Shown here: piece by piece, positions 1 through 9,636 of the stretch
Numbering within the stretch: the stretch's first letter is position 1
Layout: every line of letters starts with the position of its first letter
Source of the DNA: JALZUR01 sp965205365
GTDB taxonomy: Bacteria; Bdellovibrionota; Bdellovibrionia; Bdellovibrionales; UBA1609
NCBI GenBank assembly: GCA_965205365.1
Contig: CBDBGT010000011.1
Location: forward strand, 124,001-188,000
Direction of reading: 5' to 3'
DNA length: 64,000 nt
Translations under genes and position numbers: made by a program
Notes under the pieces: generated by a model
The model's database searches: none
Seen by the model: the letters and a program-made list of their open reading frames with translations, nothing else
What the model was told of the DNA's origin: nothing

Positions 1-2
1 TT

Positions 3-71
3 GGCCATCAGCCTGAAGTTTTAGGTAAGTTTAAAGTTCAAGTTTGTGGATTTTTTCAATGTACTAGATAG
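3..71 (+). CDS. 3' tail of an unidentified gene (truncated by window edge)
   Basis: An open frame enters from the window's left edge and reads 22 codons (GHQPEVLGKFKVQVCGFFQC..) to a TAG at 69-71. The other two forward frames stop within the first 26 bases. The tail looks like real protein, with mixed hydrophobic and charged residues and two cysteines, but it is too short to assign. The 240 bases after it (72-311) are AT-rich and hold no gene I can support. Confidence 0.35.
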   Translation, partial: GHQPEVLGKFKVQVCGFFQCTR

Positions 72-311
72 TTGAGTTAACTGACCTTTTGAATTTTTTT
101 AAAGTTATTATAATGAAATTTTAATGGTAATAAAAGTAACAATTTTTGTTACTTTTTAAATTTTAAGAGCAAACTTAGAACTTAAAAAATGCCTTGAAAA
201 AGCTGTACTATCTAGTTTTTGTCTAAAAGTAGTGTTTTTTAAATAGTTATAATTCCTATAAAATAAGCAAAGTATTTGATAAGCTTAAGTTTGTGATTTA
301 GCCTTATTTTT

Positions 312-1406
312 ATGAGTTTCACTAGTTTGAATCCGAGTATTTTAGACATTATATTAGGTTCAAAATCTACAATAGATATTCCAAAGCTTTCTATTCATTC
401 AAGGGATGAAGCGATACAGTTTATTTTTACCTATGGTTATGATATTAACAATTATAAAGATGCAAAAATTTTATGGAAAATTCATAGAAAAGCTATTGAA
501 ATTTTAGAAGAAGAAGTTCTTGATGTTACAGAAGATCTTCCTTCAAAAGTAAGAAATAAAGAAGAGTTAAAAGATATAGCAGATCTTTTATTAATAGCTA
601 GTTATGCAGATGGATCTTTGCTACAAAAATATGGGTGTGCAATTTTAAAAGTCATGCACTTGATAACTCATTTAGAGAATGATTTATTTACATCTTTTAC
701 AGATGATATTCAGTATCAGATTCTAAGACCTATAACTGAACATATTGTTTATGATGAAAGAGGTGCTCAATTCTTAGGTGAACAGAAAAGAATAGAATTA
801 AAAGAATTCTCAGTAAAGTCTTTTAAACAGACAAAGTCAGGAGTTATAAAACTTCTTGCAAAAGATAATGTTTTAGCAATGACTTTGTTAGATAGAGTTG
901 GAGTAAGGTTTATTACAAAATCTATTTATGATATTTTTAGAGTAATTCAATACTTTATAGATTATAATTTAATAAGTTTTCCGCAAACAATAGTGGGTCA
1001 GTCAAAGAATATGATTTGTCCCATTGAAATTTTCTTACAAGCACAAGAGGCTTTTATTGGTGTTGAGAATAAAGAAAAAGATTTTGAGGATTTTTCTAAA
1101 ATATTACATGAAAAATTAGAAAAATGGAGAGTGAAAGGTGATAAATTTGAAACAGATAATGAATTTACTTCTAAGGATTTTAAGTTTGTTAAATTTATTA
1201 GTCAAAGATTTTTGAATATTGATAGAGGTCATGAAAAGAGCCCATTAAAGTTTTTTTATCCATTTGAAGTTCAGATTATTGATCAAAAAACTTTTCAAGA
1301 AAATGAAGAAACCAATGCGAGTCATTATGCATATAAGGAGAGGCAAAGAAGGGCTGCAAGGCGCCGTGTTTTAGGTTTTAAAAATACAGAGGATAAATTA
1401 GAATGA
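312..1406 (+). CDS. conserved uncharacterised protein, possible RelA/SpoT-like fold
   Basis: A 364-residue soluble protein without signal peptide or membrane segment. The middle (about residues 150-235) reads EQKRIELKEFSVKS..LLDRVGVRFITKSIYDIFRVIQYF. The spacing of a D-R-x-G-x-R-F-I strand followed by D-x-x-R-V-I recalls the D-x-x-G-x-R-I segment of RelA/SpoT nucleotidyltransferases. This is a visual resemblance only; the synthetase catalytic residues were not confirmed. I recall an uncharacterised deltaproteobacterial family of similar length (TIGR04552), but the match is unverified. The C-terminus is basic (KERQRRAARRRV). The ATG has no clear Shine-Dalgarno sequence. Its TGA overlaps the next ATG by 4 nt, so it is probably co-translated with the acyltransferase. 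Confidence 0.75.
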   Translation: MSFTSLNPSILDIILGSKSTIDIPKLSIHSRDEAIQFIFTYGYDINNYKDAKILWKIHRKAIEILEEEVLDVTEDLPSKVRNKEELKDIADLLLIASYADGSLLQKYGCAILKVMHLITHLENDLFTSFTDDIQYQILRPITEHIVYDERGAQFLGEQKRIELKEFSVKSFKQTKSGVIKLLAKDNVLAMTLLDRVGVRFITKSIYDIFRVIQYFIDYNLISFPQTIVGQSKNMICPIEIFLQAQEAFIGVENKEKDFEDFSKILHEKLEKWRVKGDKFETDNEFTSKDFKFVKFISQRFLNIDRGHEKSPLKFFYPFEVQIIDQKTFQENEETNASHYAYKERQRRAARRRVLGFKNTEDKLE

Positions 1407-2140
1407 AGGGTTTAAGGTTTTTTTTATCAATTTTTCGAGGTCTTTTTATAATCTTAAATATGTTGATTTCTAGTGGATTGTTTTTATTTTTTTACTTTAT
1501 ATTAGGTTATAACATGATATCAAAACTTAGACTTTTTTGGCTTTGGGGAAAGTTATTTATTTGGACTGTGACTGTAAGGCTTGTGGTAGTAGGAAAAGAA
1601 AACATACCTAAAAAAGGTGGGGTTATTCTTTTGTTTTCACACGCAAGTTTTTTGGATATTCCGGTTCTTTGTGTAACAAAGAATGGGCAAATTAACTTTG
1701 CAGCAAAATCATACCTACTAGGTTATCCAATCTTAGGATTTATTATGAAAGCGATGAGACCCATAGTTATTTATCCTGATCGAGAAAAATCAATTCAACA
1801 GTATAAGTTAGCTGAAAAAAGACTTAAACAAGGTGAGTCTTTTATGATTGCTCCTGAAGGAAGTAGAAGTAGTGGAGAAGAGCTTTTGCCCTTTAGATCA
1901 GGTCCTTTTATATTTGCTATGAATGCCAAAGCGGATTTGGTTCCAGTGCTCATTTATGGTTCCCACAAGATTTGGCCTAAAGCAGATAAGCTGCCAAATA
2001 TGAGAAAGCTTTTTGGAACAGTTTATGTTGAATATTTTCCTAAAATATCAATAGCTGATTTTACAGAAGAGAATAGAAGAGAAAAAGCTGAAGAGATAAG
2101 GCAAATGATGTTAAAAAAACTTACTCAGTATCAAAAATAA
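1403..2140 (+). CDS. 1-acyl-sn-glycerol-3-phosphate acyltransferase family (PlsC-like)
   Basis: A 245-residue membrane-associated acyltransferase of the PlsC/LPLAT family, expected to transfer an acyl chain to lysophosphatidic acid or a related lysolipid at the inner membrane. The N-terminal 40 residues are hydrophobic (FIILNMLISSGLFLFFYFIL). The catalytic H-x4-D motif is present as SHASFLD (about residues 80-86), and the phosphate-binding block as APEGSRSSGEELLPFRSGP (about 150-168), matching the family PEGTRS motif. Length fits the family. ATGA overlap with the upstream gene indicates an operon. PlsC proper versus a paralogue acting on another lipid cannot be decided here. Confidence 0.88.
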   Translation: MKGLRFFLSIFRGLFIILNMLISSGLFLFFYFILGYNMISKLRLFWLWGKLFIWTVTVRLVVVGKENIPKKGGVILLFSHASFLDIPVLCVTKNGQINFAAKSYLLGYPILGFIMKAMRPIVIYPDREKSIQQYKLAEKRLKQGESFMIAPEGSRSSGEELLPFRSGPFIFAMNAKADLVPVLIYGSHKIWPKADKLPNMRKLFGTVYVEYFPKISIADFTEENRREKAEEIRQMMLKKLTQYQK

Positions 2141-2364
2141 AACCGATATTTTAGTTCTAAGGCCTAGAATATGGATATATTTTAAGAAATAGGTGCTGCT
2201 TTTATAAGCGATAGTTTTTTTAACTGTTTTTATATTTTTTTGTGATGTTATTTCTTTGAGTTTTAAAGTTTAGTTTATTTAACATGGTAAAATTACTAAC
2301 TGACGTGACCAAGCTGGTGAACTAAGTTAAAACTCTCTTTATAAAATAAGTGTGTGAGGTTTAT

Positions 2365-3216
2365 ATGAAAATTAAAAATATTGGCATTGTTGGATCTGGT
2401 CAGATGGGAAGTGGTATTGCACAAGTTTGTGCTGCTCATGGCAGTTCAGTTGTCATGTATGATATATCTTTAGAAGCCTTAAAAAAAGCTATGGTGATGA
2501 TTTTAGAATCATGTCATAAGTTTGTCCAAAAAAACAAAATGACTAATATTGAAAAAGATAATCTTATTTTAAATATTAAAACTTCTCAAGATATTACAGA
2601 TTTAAAAGATTGTGACATGGTTATTGAAGCAGCTACTGAGAATGTAGATTTAAAACTTAAAATTTTTAAAAATTTAGATGAAATTGTAAAAAAAAATGCT
2701 TATTTATGTTCAAACACATCTTCCATATCAATTACTAAAATTGCAGGCATTACCAAAAGAGCAGATCTTGTTTGTGGTTTACACTTTATGAACCCTGTTC
2801 CATTAATGAAATTAGTTGAAGGCGTTAAAGGCCTTCAAACAAGTGAGGAGACATTTAAAGTAGTAAGGTCTTTTGCAGAATCTTTAGGAAAAACTTTTGT
2901 TGAAGCAAATGATTACCCTGGATTTATTGTAAATAGAATTTTAATGCCTATGATTAATGAGGCTGTTTATGCTTTATATGAAGGTGTTGGGAAAGTTAGA
3001 GATATTGATATATCTATGAAATTAGGAACCAATCAACCAATGGGGCCTTTAAGTTTAGCAGATTTTATTGGTTTAGACACATGTCTTGCCATTATGAATG
3101 TGCTTTATGAAGGTTTAGGGGATTCTAAGTATAGACCTTGTCCATTATTGGTAAATTATGTTCAAGCAGGTTGGTTAGGTAAAAAAACAAAAAAAGGATT
3201 CTATAGCTATGAGTAA
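2365..3216 (+). CDS. hbd: 3-hydroxybutyryl-CoA dehydrogenase
   Basis: A 283-residue NAD(P)-dependent 3-hydroxyacyl-CoA dehydrogenase converting 3-hydroxybutyryl-CoA to acetoacetyl-CoA. The N-terminal Rossmann motif is IGIVGSGQMGSGIAQVCAAHG. The catalytic His-Glu pair is visible in CGLHFMNPVPLMKLVEGV, and the C-terminal domain has the usual DYPGFIVNRILMPMINEA and NQPMGPLSLADFIGLD blocks. Length equals that of stand-alone Hbd/PaaH enzymes. An in-frame GTG lies 15 nt upstream at 2350, but I chose the ATG at 2365 because GTGAGG at 2353-2358 gives it a properly spaced ribosome binding site and the Rossmann strand begins there. It overlaps the enoyl-CoA hydratase by 8 nt. Confidence 0.94.
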   Translation: MKIKNIGIVGSGQMGSGIAQVCAAHGSSVVMYDISLEALKKAMVMILESCHKFVQKNKMTNIEKDNLILNIKTSQDITDLKDCDMVIEAATENVDLKLKIFKNLDEIVKKNAYLCSNTSSISITKIAGITKRADLVCGLHFMNPVPLMKLVEGVKGLQTSEETFKVVRSFAESLGKTFVEANDYPGFIVNRILMPMINEAVYALYEGVGKVRDIDISMKLGTNQPMGPLSLADFIGLDTCLAIMNVLYEGLGDSKYRPCPLLVNYVQAGWLGKKTKKGFYSYE

Positions 3217-3979
3217 TTTAGTAAATTTTGAAATTAAGGACAGTACAGCTTGGATCACAATTGATAAAGAAGAGTCTTTAAACACTTTAAACTCTGAGGT
3301 TTTAAATGGACTAAAAGATTCAATACAAGCAGCAGATAAAGAATATGTTAGAACCATAGTTATTAGAGGAGCTGGTGGAAAGGCTTTTGCTGTAGGTGCT
3401 GACATTAAGGAAATGAAGGAGTTTACATCTATTCAGGCTGCTAGGTTTTCAGAAAAAGGGCATGGAGTGTTTAATAGTTTTGAAAAATCTAAAGCAGTAA
3501 CTATTGCTATGGTAGATGGTTTTGCTTTAGGTGGAGGCTTTGAGTTGGCTCTTTCATGTGATGTTATTTTTGCAACAAATAAATCAAGATTTGGTTTTCC
3601 AGAGGTAGGTTTAGGGTTGATACCAGGGTTTGGTGGAACACAAAGGCTGTCAAGATCATTAGGCCTTCATATGGCAAAAGCTTTAATACTGTCTGGGGAT
3701 ATAGTTGATGCAAAATTTTTAAAGTCTCAAGGTGTGGTTTACAAAGTAAGTGAGAATAAAGAGTCTCTTCTTTTAGAAGTTAAGGCTTATGTAAAGAAAG
3801 TTTTTCAAAAAAGTCCGCAAGCTATTTTTACTGCAAAAATGGCCATTCAAAAAGGGTATAGTCTAGAATTTATTGATGCTTTAAAATTAGAACAGCAAGA
3901 TTTTGCACTGTTATTTGGTACTAAGGAGACTCAAGAGGGAATAGCCGCATTTTTAGAAAAAAGAAAACCAAATTTCTAA
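3209..3979 (+). CDS. enoyl-CoA hydratase/isomerase (crotonase family)
   Basis: A 256-residue crotonase-fold enzyme expected to hydrate crotonyl-CoA or other short enoyl-CoAs to 3-hydroxyacyl-CoA, the substrate of the dehydrogenase encoded just upstream. The CoA/oxyanion-hole segment AFAVGADIKEM is at about residues 59-69. Both catalytic glutamates of true hydratases are present, in FALGGGFELALSCD and FGFPEVGLGLIPGFGGTQRL. The gene overlaps hbd by 8 nt and lies 21 nt before icmF, so all three are likely one transcript. Confidence 0.93.
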   Translation: MSNLVNFEIKDSTAWITIDKEESLNTLNSEVLNGLKDSIQAADKEYVRTIVIRGAGGKAFAVGADIKEMKEFTSIQAARFSEKGHGVFNSFEKSKAVTIAMVDGFALGGGFELALSCDVIFATNKSRFGFPEVGLGLIPGFGGTQRLSRSLGLHMAKALILSGDIVDAKFLKSQGVVYKVSENKESLLLEVKAYVKKVFQKSPQAIFTAKMAIQKGYSLEFIDALKLEQQDFALLFGTKETQEGIAAFLEKRKPNF

Positions 3980-4000
3980 AAAAATATTTAAGGAATACTA

Positions 4001-7000
4001 ATGAGCCAAAAAGTATACTATAAGCCTAAGAATCCAGTTCGTGTTGTTGTTGCAACATCATTGTTTGATGGACATGACGCTTCAATTAATATTATGAGAA
4101 GAATTTTACAGGATATGGGAGCTGAGGTTATTCACCTTGGACACAATAGATCTACTGTAGATGTTGTTAAGGCTGCTTTACAAGAGGGTGCTCAAAGTAT
4201 AGCTGTAAGCTCATACCAAGGTGGTCATATTGAATATTTTAAATATATGAAAGATCTTTTAGATGCTCATGGGGCTTTTTACGTAAAAATTTTTGGAGGT
4301 GGAGGTGGTGTAATTGTTCATGAAGAAAAAAAGCTTTTAGAAGACTACGGTATTGTTCAAATTTTTAACCCTGAAGATGGACGAAAACTAGGTCTTAAGG
4401 GAATGATTGAAAAGATTATTAAAGAGTCTGATTTTAATATTTCAGATGTTGCTAAAACAGTGCCAAGATTTAAACAAGAGACTTATAGTTTGGGTTCATT
4501 GCCCCATAGAGATATAGGTTTACTTATTAATGATATAGAGCTTAAAAAAACTAGTGTAGATAAATGGGCTAAAGAGGTTAACTCTAAACTGTTTAAAAAT
4601 AAAATAAAAAAACCTTTAGTTTTAGGATTAACAGGAACTGGTGGAGCTGGAAAATCAAGTTTAATTGATGAACTTTTGCAAAGATTTTTAAACTCCTATG
4701 AAGATAAAAAAATTGCAGTGGTTTGTGTTGATCCTACAAAAAGAAAAACAGGTGGAAGTCTTTTAGGTGATAGAATTAGGATGAATTCATTGTCTAGAGA
4801 TAGAATTTATATGAGGTCTTTAGCTTCTCGTGGTTCAGGTACTGAAATATCGGGAAAACTTCCACAAGTTTTAGAAGAATTAAAAAAACAACCCTTTGAT
4901 TTGATTTTAGCCGAAAGTTCAGGAATTGGTCAAGGAAACACGGCTATAATTGAAGTAAGTGATTTGAGTTTATATGTAATGACATCAGAATTTGGTGCAC
5001 AAAGTCAACTTGAAAAAATTGATATGATAGATTTTGCAGACATCATTGCTATTAATAAAGCAGATAAAAGAGGTTCTGAAGATGCATTAAGAGATGTTAA
5101 AAAACAATACACTAGATCTAGAAATCTTTTTTCTAACAATCAAAGTGACCTTCCTGTTCATTTAACACAAGCTTCAAATTTTAATGATGAAGGGATAAAT
5201 AATCTTTTTAAAAATGTTGTAGACTTATTGATAAAAAAAGATAAATTTCAAGATTGGAAATTTTTAAAAGAAATCCCTAAAGGTGAAGTGAAAAAAAATA
5301 TTATTCCATCTCACAGGCAAAATTATTTAGCTGAAATATCAAATACAATAAAGACTTATCATAAAAATACAGAAATTGATAAAAAGGAATTTTCTAGTTT
5401 AGGGGCTTTAAGGTTATTAAAAGAGCAAGGTGTTAAGAACCTAGATAATTTTGAAAGAGAGCTTTTAGTAAAAAACGAGGAAAATGAATTTTTTAATAAA
5501 ATTCAAGATTGGGATACTTTAATAGATAGATATAAAAAAGATGAGTTTTCATATACTGTTAGAGGTAAAGAGATAAAACAGTCTTTAATTTCTAAAACCC
5601 TAAGTGGAATAAATATTCCAAGAGTGGTGCCGCCTAATATTACAGACTGGGGTGATAGATATGAATTTTTAAGAAAAGAGAATTTTTCAGGAGAATTTCC
5701 ATATACTGCAGGGGTTTTTCCTCTTAAGAGGCAGGGTGAGGATCCTGGGCGTCAATTTGCCGGAGAAGGATCGCCAGAAAGAACTAATAAAAGATTTCAT
5801 TATTTATCTGGAAATGAAAAATCTAAAAGATTGTCCACGGCTTTTGATTCCGTAACTCTTTATGGGCAATCACCTCATTTAAGACCAGATATTTATGGGA
5901 AAGTGGGAGAATCGGGTGTTAGTATTGCAAGTTTAGAAGATATGAAGCGTTTATATAAAGGCTTTGATCTTTGTGATTCATCAACTTCTGTAAGTATGAC
6001 TATTAATGGACCTGCACCAATTATTCTAGCTTATTTTATGAATACAGCCATTGATCAATATATTGAAAAAAAAGAAATAAAGTTAGGTCGAAAATTTTCT
6101 AAGAAAGAATTTATGAGTGCTAGAGTTGAAGCTATGCAGCTAGTGCGTGGTACTGTTCAAGCTGATATTTTAAAAGAAGATCAGGGACAGAACACATGTA
6201 TTTTTTCAACAGATTTTGCTTTAAAAATGATGGGAGATATTCAGCAATATTTTATTGATAATAGTATTAGAAATTTTTATTCTGTAAGTATTTCTGGTTA
6301 TCATATTGCTGAGGCTGGAGCAAATCCAATTACACAGTTAGCGCTAACTTTAAGTAATGCATTTACATATGTTGAATATTATTTATCTAGAGGAATGAAG
6401 GTTGATGAGTTTGCATCAAGTCTATCATTTTTCTTTAGCAATGGATTAGACACAGAGTATTCTGTTATTGGTAGAGTTGCTAGAAGAATTTGGGCCGTAG
6501 CAATGAGAGATTTGTATAAGGCTAATTCAAAATCTCAAAAACTAAAGTATCATATTCAAACCAGTGGTAGATCTCTTCATGCTCAAGAAATTCAGTTTAA
6601 TGATATAAGAACGACCTTACAGGCTTTGACTGCCATTAATGACAATTGTAACTCTTTACATACAAATGCATATGATGAAGCCATTACAACTCCAACAGAG
6701 GAATCTGTAAGGCGTGCACAGGCGATACAGTTTATTATCAATAAAGAGCTTGGAAGCACTAAAAATGAGAACACTCTTCAGGGCTCATATTTTTATGAAT
6801 GGCTTACAGATAAAGTGGAGGATGAAATTCTCTTAGAATTTCATCGTATTTCAGAGCGTGGTGGTGTGTTAGGAGCTATGGAGAATCAATATCAAAGGGG
6901 TAAAATTCAAGAAGAATCTATGTATTATGAAATGCAAAAGCATGATGGAACTATGCCAATTGTTGGAGTGAATTTTTTTGTTGATGAAAAAACTTTAGCT

Positions 7001-7255
7001 GATGACTATGTTCCTAAACAAATTCAATTGGCAAGAGCTTTAAAAGAAGAAAAAGCTCTTCAGTTGAGAAGAACCAATGAATTTCTTGTTAAGAATAAAA
7101 AATTAGCTGAAAAAGATCTAAAAAAACTTAAAACAACAGCACTTTTAGGAGGTAATGTTTTTGAGGCTCTTATGGAAGTATGTAGAACATGTACCCTTGC
7201 ACAGATTACAGATGCATTATTTGAAGTTGGTGGTCAGTACCGTCGTAATTTGTAG
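4001..7255 (+). CDS. icmF: fused isobutyryl-CoA mutase IcmF (B12-dependent)
   Basis: A 1084-residue adenosylcobalamin-dependent mutase interconverting isobutyryl-CoA and n-butyryl-CoA, with its G-protein chaperone fused in the middle. Domains: B12-binding Rossmann domain (about 1-150, FDGHDASINIMRR with the cobalt-ligand His, then SYQGGH and FGGGGG); MeaI-like GTPase (about 205-430, P-loop GTGGAGKSS, NKAD base motif); and TIM-barrel substrate domain (about 560-1084). The barrel opens with PYTAGVFPLKRQGEDPGRQF, the IcmF signature; methylmalonyl-CoA mutase has a Tyr-containing segment there. Length and order match known IcmF. It follows hbd and the hydratase closely, so the cluster probably channels branched or straight C4 acyl-CoA through butyryl-CoA. 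Confidence 0.95.
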   Translation: MSQKVYYKPKNPVRVVVATSLFDGHDASINIMRRILQDMGAEVIHLGHNRSTVDVVKAALQEGAQSIAVSSYQGGHIEYFKYMKDLLDAHGAFYVKIFGGGGGVIVHEEKKLLEDYGIVQIFNPEDGRKLGLKGMIEKIIKESDFNISDVAKTVPRFKQETYSLGSLPHRDIGLLINDIELKKTSVDKWAKEVNSKLFKNKIKKPLVLGLTGTGGAGKSSLIDELLQRFLNSYEDKKIAVVCVDPTKRKTGGSLLGDRIRMNSLSRDRIYMRSLASRGSGTEISGKLPQVLEELKKQPFDLILAESSGIGQGNTAIIEVSDLSLYVMTSEFGAQSQLEKIDMIDFADIIAINKADKRGSEDALRDVKKQYTRSRNLFSNNQSDLPVHLTQASNFNDEGINNLFKNVVDLLIKKDKFQDWKFLKEIPKGEVKKNIIPSHRQNYLAEISNTIKTYHKNTEIDKKEFSSLGALRLLKEQGVKNLDNFERELLVKNEENEFFNKIQDWDTLIDRYKKDEFSYTVRGKEIKQSLISKTLSGINIPRVVPPNITDWGDRYEFLRKENFSGEFPYTAGVFPLKRQGEDPGRQFAGEGSPERTNKRFHYLSGNEKSKRLSTAFDSVTLYGQSPHLRPDIYGKVGESGVSIASLEDMKRLYKGFDLCDSSTSVSMTINGPAPIILAYFMNTAIDQYIEKKEIKLGRKFSKKEFMSARVEAMQLVRGTVQADILKEDQGQNTCIFSTDFALKMMGDIQQYFIDNSIRNFYSVSISGYHIAEAGANPITQLALTLSNAFTYVEYYLSRGMKVDEFASSLSFFFSNGLDTEYSVIGRVARRIWAVAMRDLYKANSKSQKLKYHIQTSGRSLHAQEIQFNDIRTTLQALTAINDNCNSLHTNAYDEAITTPTEESVRRAQAIQFIINKELGSTKNENTLQGSYFYEWLTDKVEDEILLEFHRISERGGVLGAMENQYQRGKIQEESMYYEMQKHDGTMPIVGVNFFVDEKTLADDYVPKQIQLARALKEEKALQLRRTNEFLVKNKKLAEKDLKKLKTTALLGGNVFEALMEVCRTCTLAQITDALFEVGGQYRRNL

Positions 7256-8492
7256 TGGTGTAAAGACCTTTGCTCAAGAATTTGAAAATCTTAAAATAGG
7301 GGTGTCTACAGATTTATTATCTTTTAACCCGTTTTCGTTTCAATCTTTAGGGGAGCGAGATATTATAGATTTAATCTATGGTAGATTGTTTGAAATTACT
7401 CCAGAAGGTTTTAAATCAGATTATCTTGTAAATATAAGAATTAAAAATAATAGGCTTATATTTGATGAAATGAATGATGAATTATTTAAAAAAACTCTTA
7501 AAGTTTTTAAAAAAGGAGAGGCTTGTGTTTTATGGAAAGATATTTTTTTACAGTTTAAAGTTACTAAAAAAAGTATTGAATATAAAAGAAAAAATGATTT
7601 TATATCACAATTAAAAACCCTTGCGCCGTTAATAGTTTTTAAAAATGAGGGAGTATATAGAATAGTTCAACATGTAAAAGGGCAGAATTTAATTCTTTCT
7701 ACAGAGAATAAAAACTTAATAAGTAAACTTTTTATTAAAAGAATTAAAAGCAATAAAGTGGGACTTGATCTTGTCATGGCAAAAAAGCTTGATTTGTATT
7801 TTCCAGGAAAACTTTTTTTAAAAGGAGTTTTTAATATTTATAAGGATCTTTTGTTTGTAGAGTCTTTTGAGTCTTCTTTGAAACTTCGTTTATATAATAA
7901 GTATAACAAATTAAGTAGGCTTTTAAGTGTTTATTGTGAAAATAAGAATAGTGTTCAAAAAATTATTGGAAAAAAATGGGCTTTAGAAAAAGACACTTGT
8001 TCTGATGTTAAACCTTATAAGAAGAATGTAAATATTATTTATTCAGATTCTTATGGCCTTAAAATTCTAGATTTTTTAAACAATCAATATGGTAAAAAGG
8101 TGGGGGGGAGCTTTAATTACCATGGACTTAAATCCATTGAATTGACAAATGCTCTTAAAACAGGACAATTTGATCATCACTTAAGTCTAGAGGCTTTATC
8201 CATTGATAGTGAAGTTTTAAAAGACTCATTTCACTCCAAAGGCCGGTATAATACTTATGGGATAAAAGACATTAAACTAGATAAGCTTCTTGTTGAATCC
8301 TCTAAAAGTCAAAGTTTAAAAGATTTTAAGAGAATTAATGTGAAAACTAGGAAAAGGCTTTTTGAAATTTTACCAGTGATTTTTTCTTATACAAGACCAG
8401 TAGTTAAATATGTAAAAAGAAAAGAAACAGTTATTTTCTCACCTAAGTCTTTAAAAAAATTAATTTTTTTAAAGAAACAACCGAAACAATAA
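7212..8492 (+). CDS. secreted solute-binding-protein-like protein
   Basis: About 426 residues from the chosen ATG at 7212. This start overlaps icmF by 44 nt and gives a signal peptide (MHYLKLVVSTVVICSGVKTF, then A-Q). A longer frame opens at 7155 and a TTG lies at 7218; the start is uncertain. The mature N-terminus (IGVSTDLLSFNPFSFQSLGERDIIDLIYGRLFE) has the pattern of periplasmic family-5 peptide/nickel-binding proteins, where the 'L..LNP' and 'Y..L' segments lead domain I. The rest is lysine-rich and weakly conserved, and no ABC permease or ATPase genes are adjacent. Fold assignment is inference; ligand unknown. Confidence 0.6.
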   Translation: MHYLKLVVSTVVICSGVKTFAQEFENLKIGVSTDLLSFNPFSFQSLGERDIIDLIYGRLFEITPEGFKSDYLVNIRIKNNRLIFDEMNDELFKKTLKVFKKGEACVLWKDIFLQFKVTKKSIEYKRKNDFISQLKTLAPLIVFKNEGVYRIVQHVKGQNLILSTENKNLISKLFIKRIKSNKVGLDLVMAKKLDLYFPGKLFLKGVFNIYKDLLFVESFESSLKLRLYNKYNKLSRLLSVYCENKNSVQKIIGKKWALEKDTCSDVKPYKKNVNIIYSDSYGLKILDFLNNQYGKKVGGSFNYHGLKSIELTNALKTGQFDHHLSLEALSIDSEVLKDSFHSKGRYNTYGIKDIKLDKLLVESSKSQSLKDFKRINVKTRKRLFEILPVIFSYTRPVVKYVKRKETVIFSPKSLKKLIFLKKQPKQ

Positions 8493-8494
8493 GT

Positions 8495-9454
8495 ATGGAT
8501 TTTTATTTTAAATCATCTTTCTTTGTATTAGAGTATTTTTCTACAGTTTTTTTTAAACTTGGATTTAAAGAATATACAAGTTTAAGCCCCATTGGATCAG
8601 TATTAAAATATCCACTCCTTAATATTAATGGTCAAGAGGTTACTTTTGGAAAAATTTTAGTTGGTCTAGTATTTTTAACTGCAGGAGTTATTATATCTAG
8701 GGCGACTATAAAAATAATTAGTCAAAAATTATTACATAGAGTTATAGATAATGAATCAGCAATTCATGCTATTGAGAATTTAACATTTTATGTTTTAGTT
8801 ATTTTCTTTTCTTTAGTCGCACTTCAAGTTGCAAATATACCAATTACAGTTTTCACATACGCAGCAGGTGCTGCAGCACTAGCAATTGGTTTAGGTTCAC
8901 AAAAAATAATTTATAATTTTATTAGTGGAATTATAATTCTTATCGAACAACCTATAAAAAAAGGTGACTATGTAAGAATAGGAGATGTATTCGGAAGAAT
9001 TGAAGAGGTAGGAACTAGAGCAACAAAAATACACTCTGTAGACAATAAGTATTTAATTCTTCCAAACAGTAGAATGATTGAGGAAAATATTGAAAATCTC
9101 ACTTATAACAATAAAAGAATTAAAGCTCGAGTGGAAGTTGGTGTAAAATATGGAAGTGATATAAGTTTGGTTAAAAGGCTTTTAATAGAAGCTTCTAAAG
9201 AAAATATTGCAACATTAAAATCTAGTGATCCAATAGTACTTTTTGAAAAATTTGGAGATAGCTCTTTAGAGTTTACACTATTGTTTGATATTAAACTTAA
9301 TAATTTTTTAGATGAAAGGTGTATTACTTCAAAAATAAGAGAGGTCATTGATGTTAAATTTAAAAAACATGGAGTGATTATAGCATATCCTCAAAGAGAT
9401 GTTCATGTTCACCTTCCTGAAGAGTTTAAAGGTAGTTTTAAAAAATCAGCTTAA
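8495..9454 (+). CDS. MscS-family small-conductance mechanosensitive channel
   Basis: A 319-residue inner-membrane channel expected to release solutes on hypo-osmotic shock. Three hydrophobic segments are visible at about residues 48-72, 88-108 and 110-135. The last is the pore helix with the Gly/Ala-rich pattern of MscS (TYAAGAAALAIGLGSQKI). It is followed by the beta-domain signature GDYVRIGDVFGRIEEVGTRA and LILPNSRMIEENIENLTY. It starts 2 nt after the preceding stop and is probably co-transcribed with it. Confidence 0.92.
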   Translation: MDFYFKSSFFVLEYFSTVFFKLGFKEYTSLSPIGSVLKYPLLNINGQEVTFGKILVGLVFLTAGVIISRATIKIISQKLLHRVIDNESAIHAIENLTFYVLVIFFSLVALQVANIPITVFTYAAGAAALAIGLGSQKIIYNFISGIIILIEQPIKKGDYVRIGDVFGRIEEVGTRATKIHSVDNKYLILPNSRMIEENIENLTYNNKRIKARVEVGVKYGSDISLVKRLLIEASKENIATLKSSDPIVLFEKFGDSSLEFTLLFDIKLNNFLDERCITSKIREVIDVKFKKHGVIIAYPQRDVHVHLPEEFKGSFKKSA

Positions 9455-9636
9455 AGATTGCACTTTAAATAATCATAAACATTACGGCCCTTAGTTTTAA
9501 ATATTTATAATCTTTTTAATAATATTCAAAAAAAAGCTTTAATAAGTGAAGTTTAATATAAAAAATGGAACATAATATTATTTCTTTCTTAAATACTGTA
9601 TAGATAGAATAAAGAAAAAAGAGTATAATTTTATTT

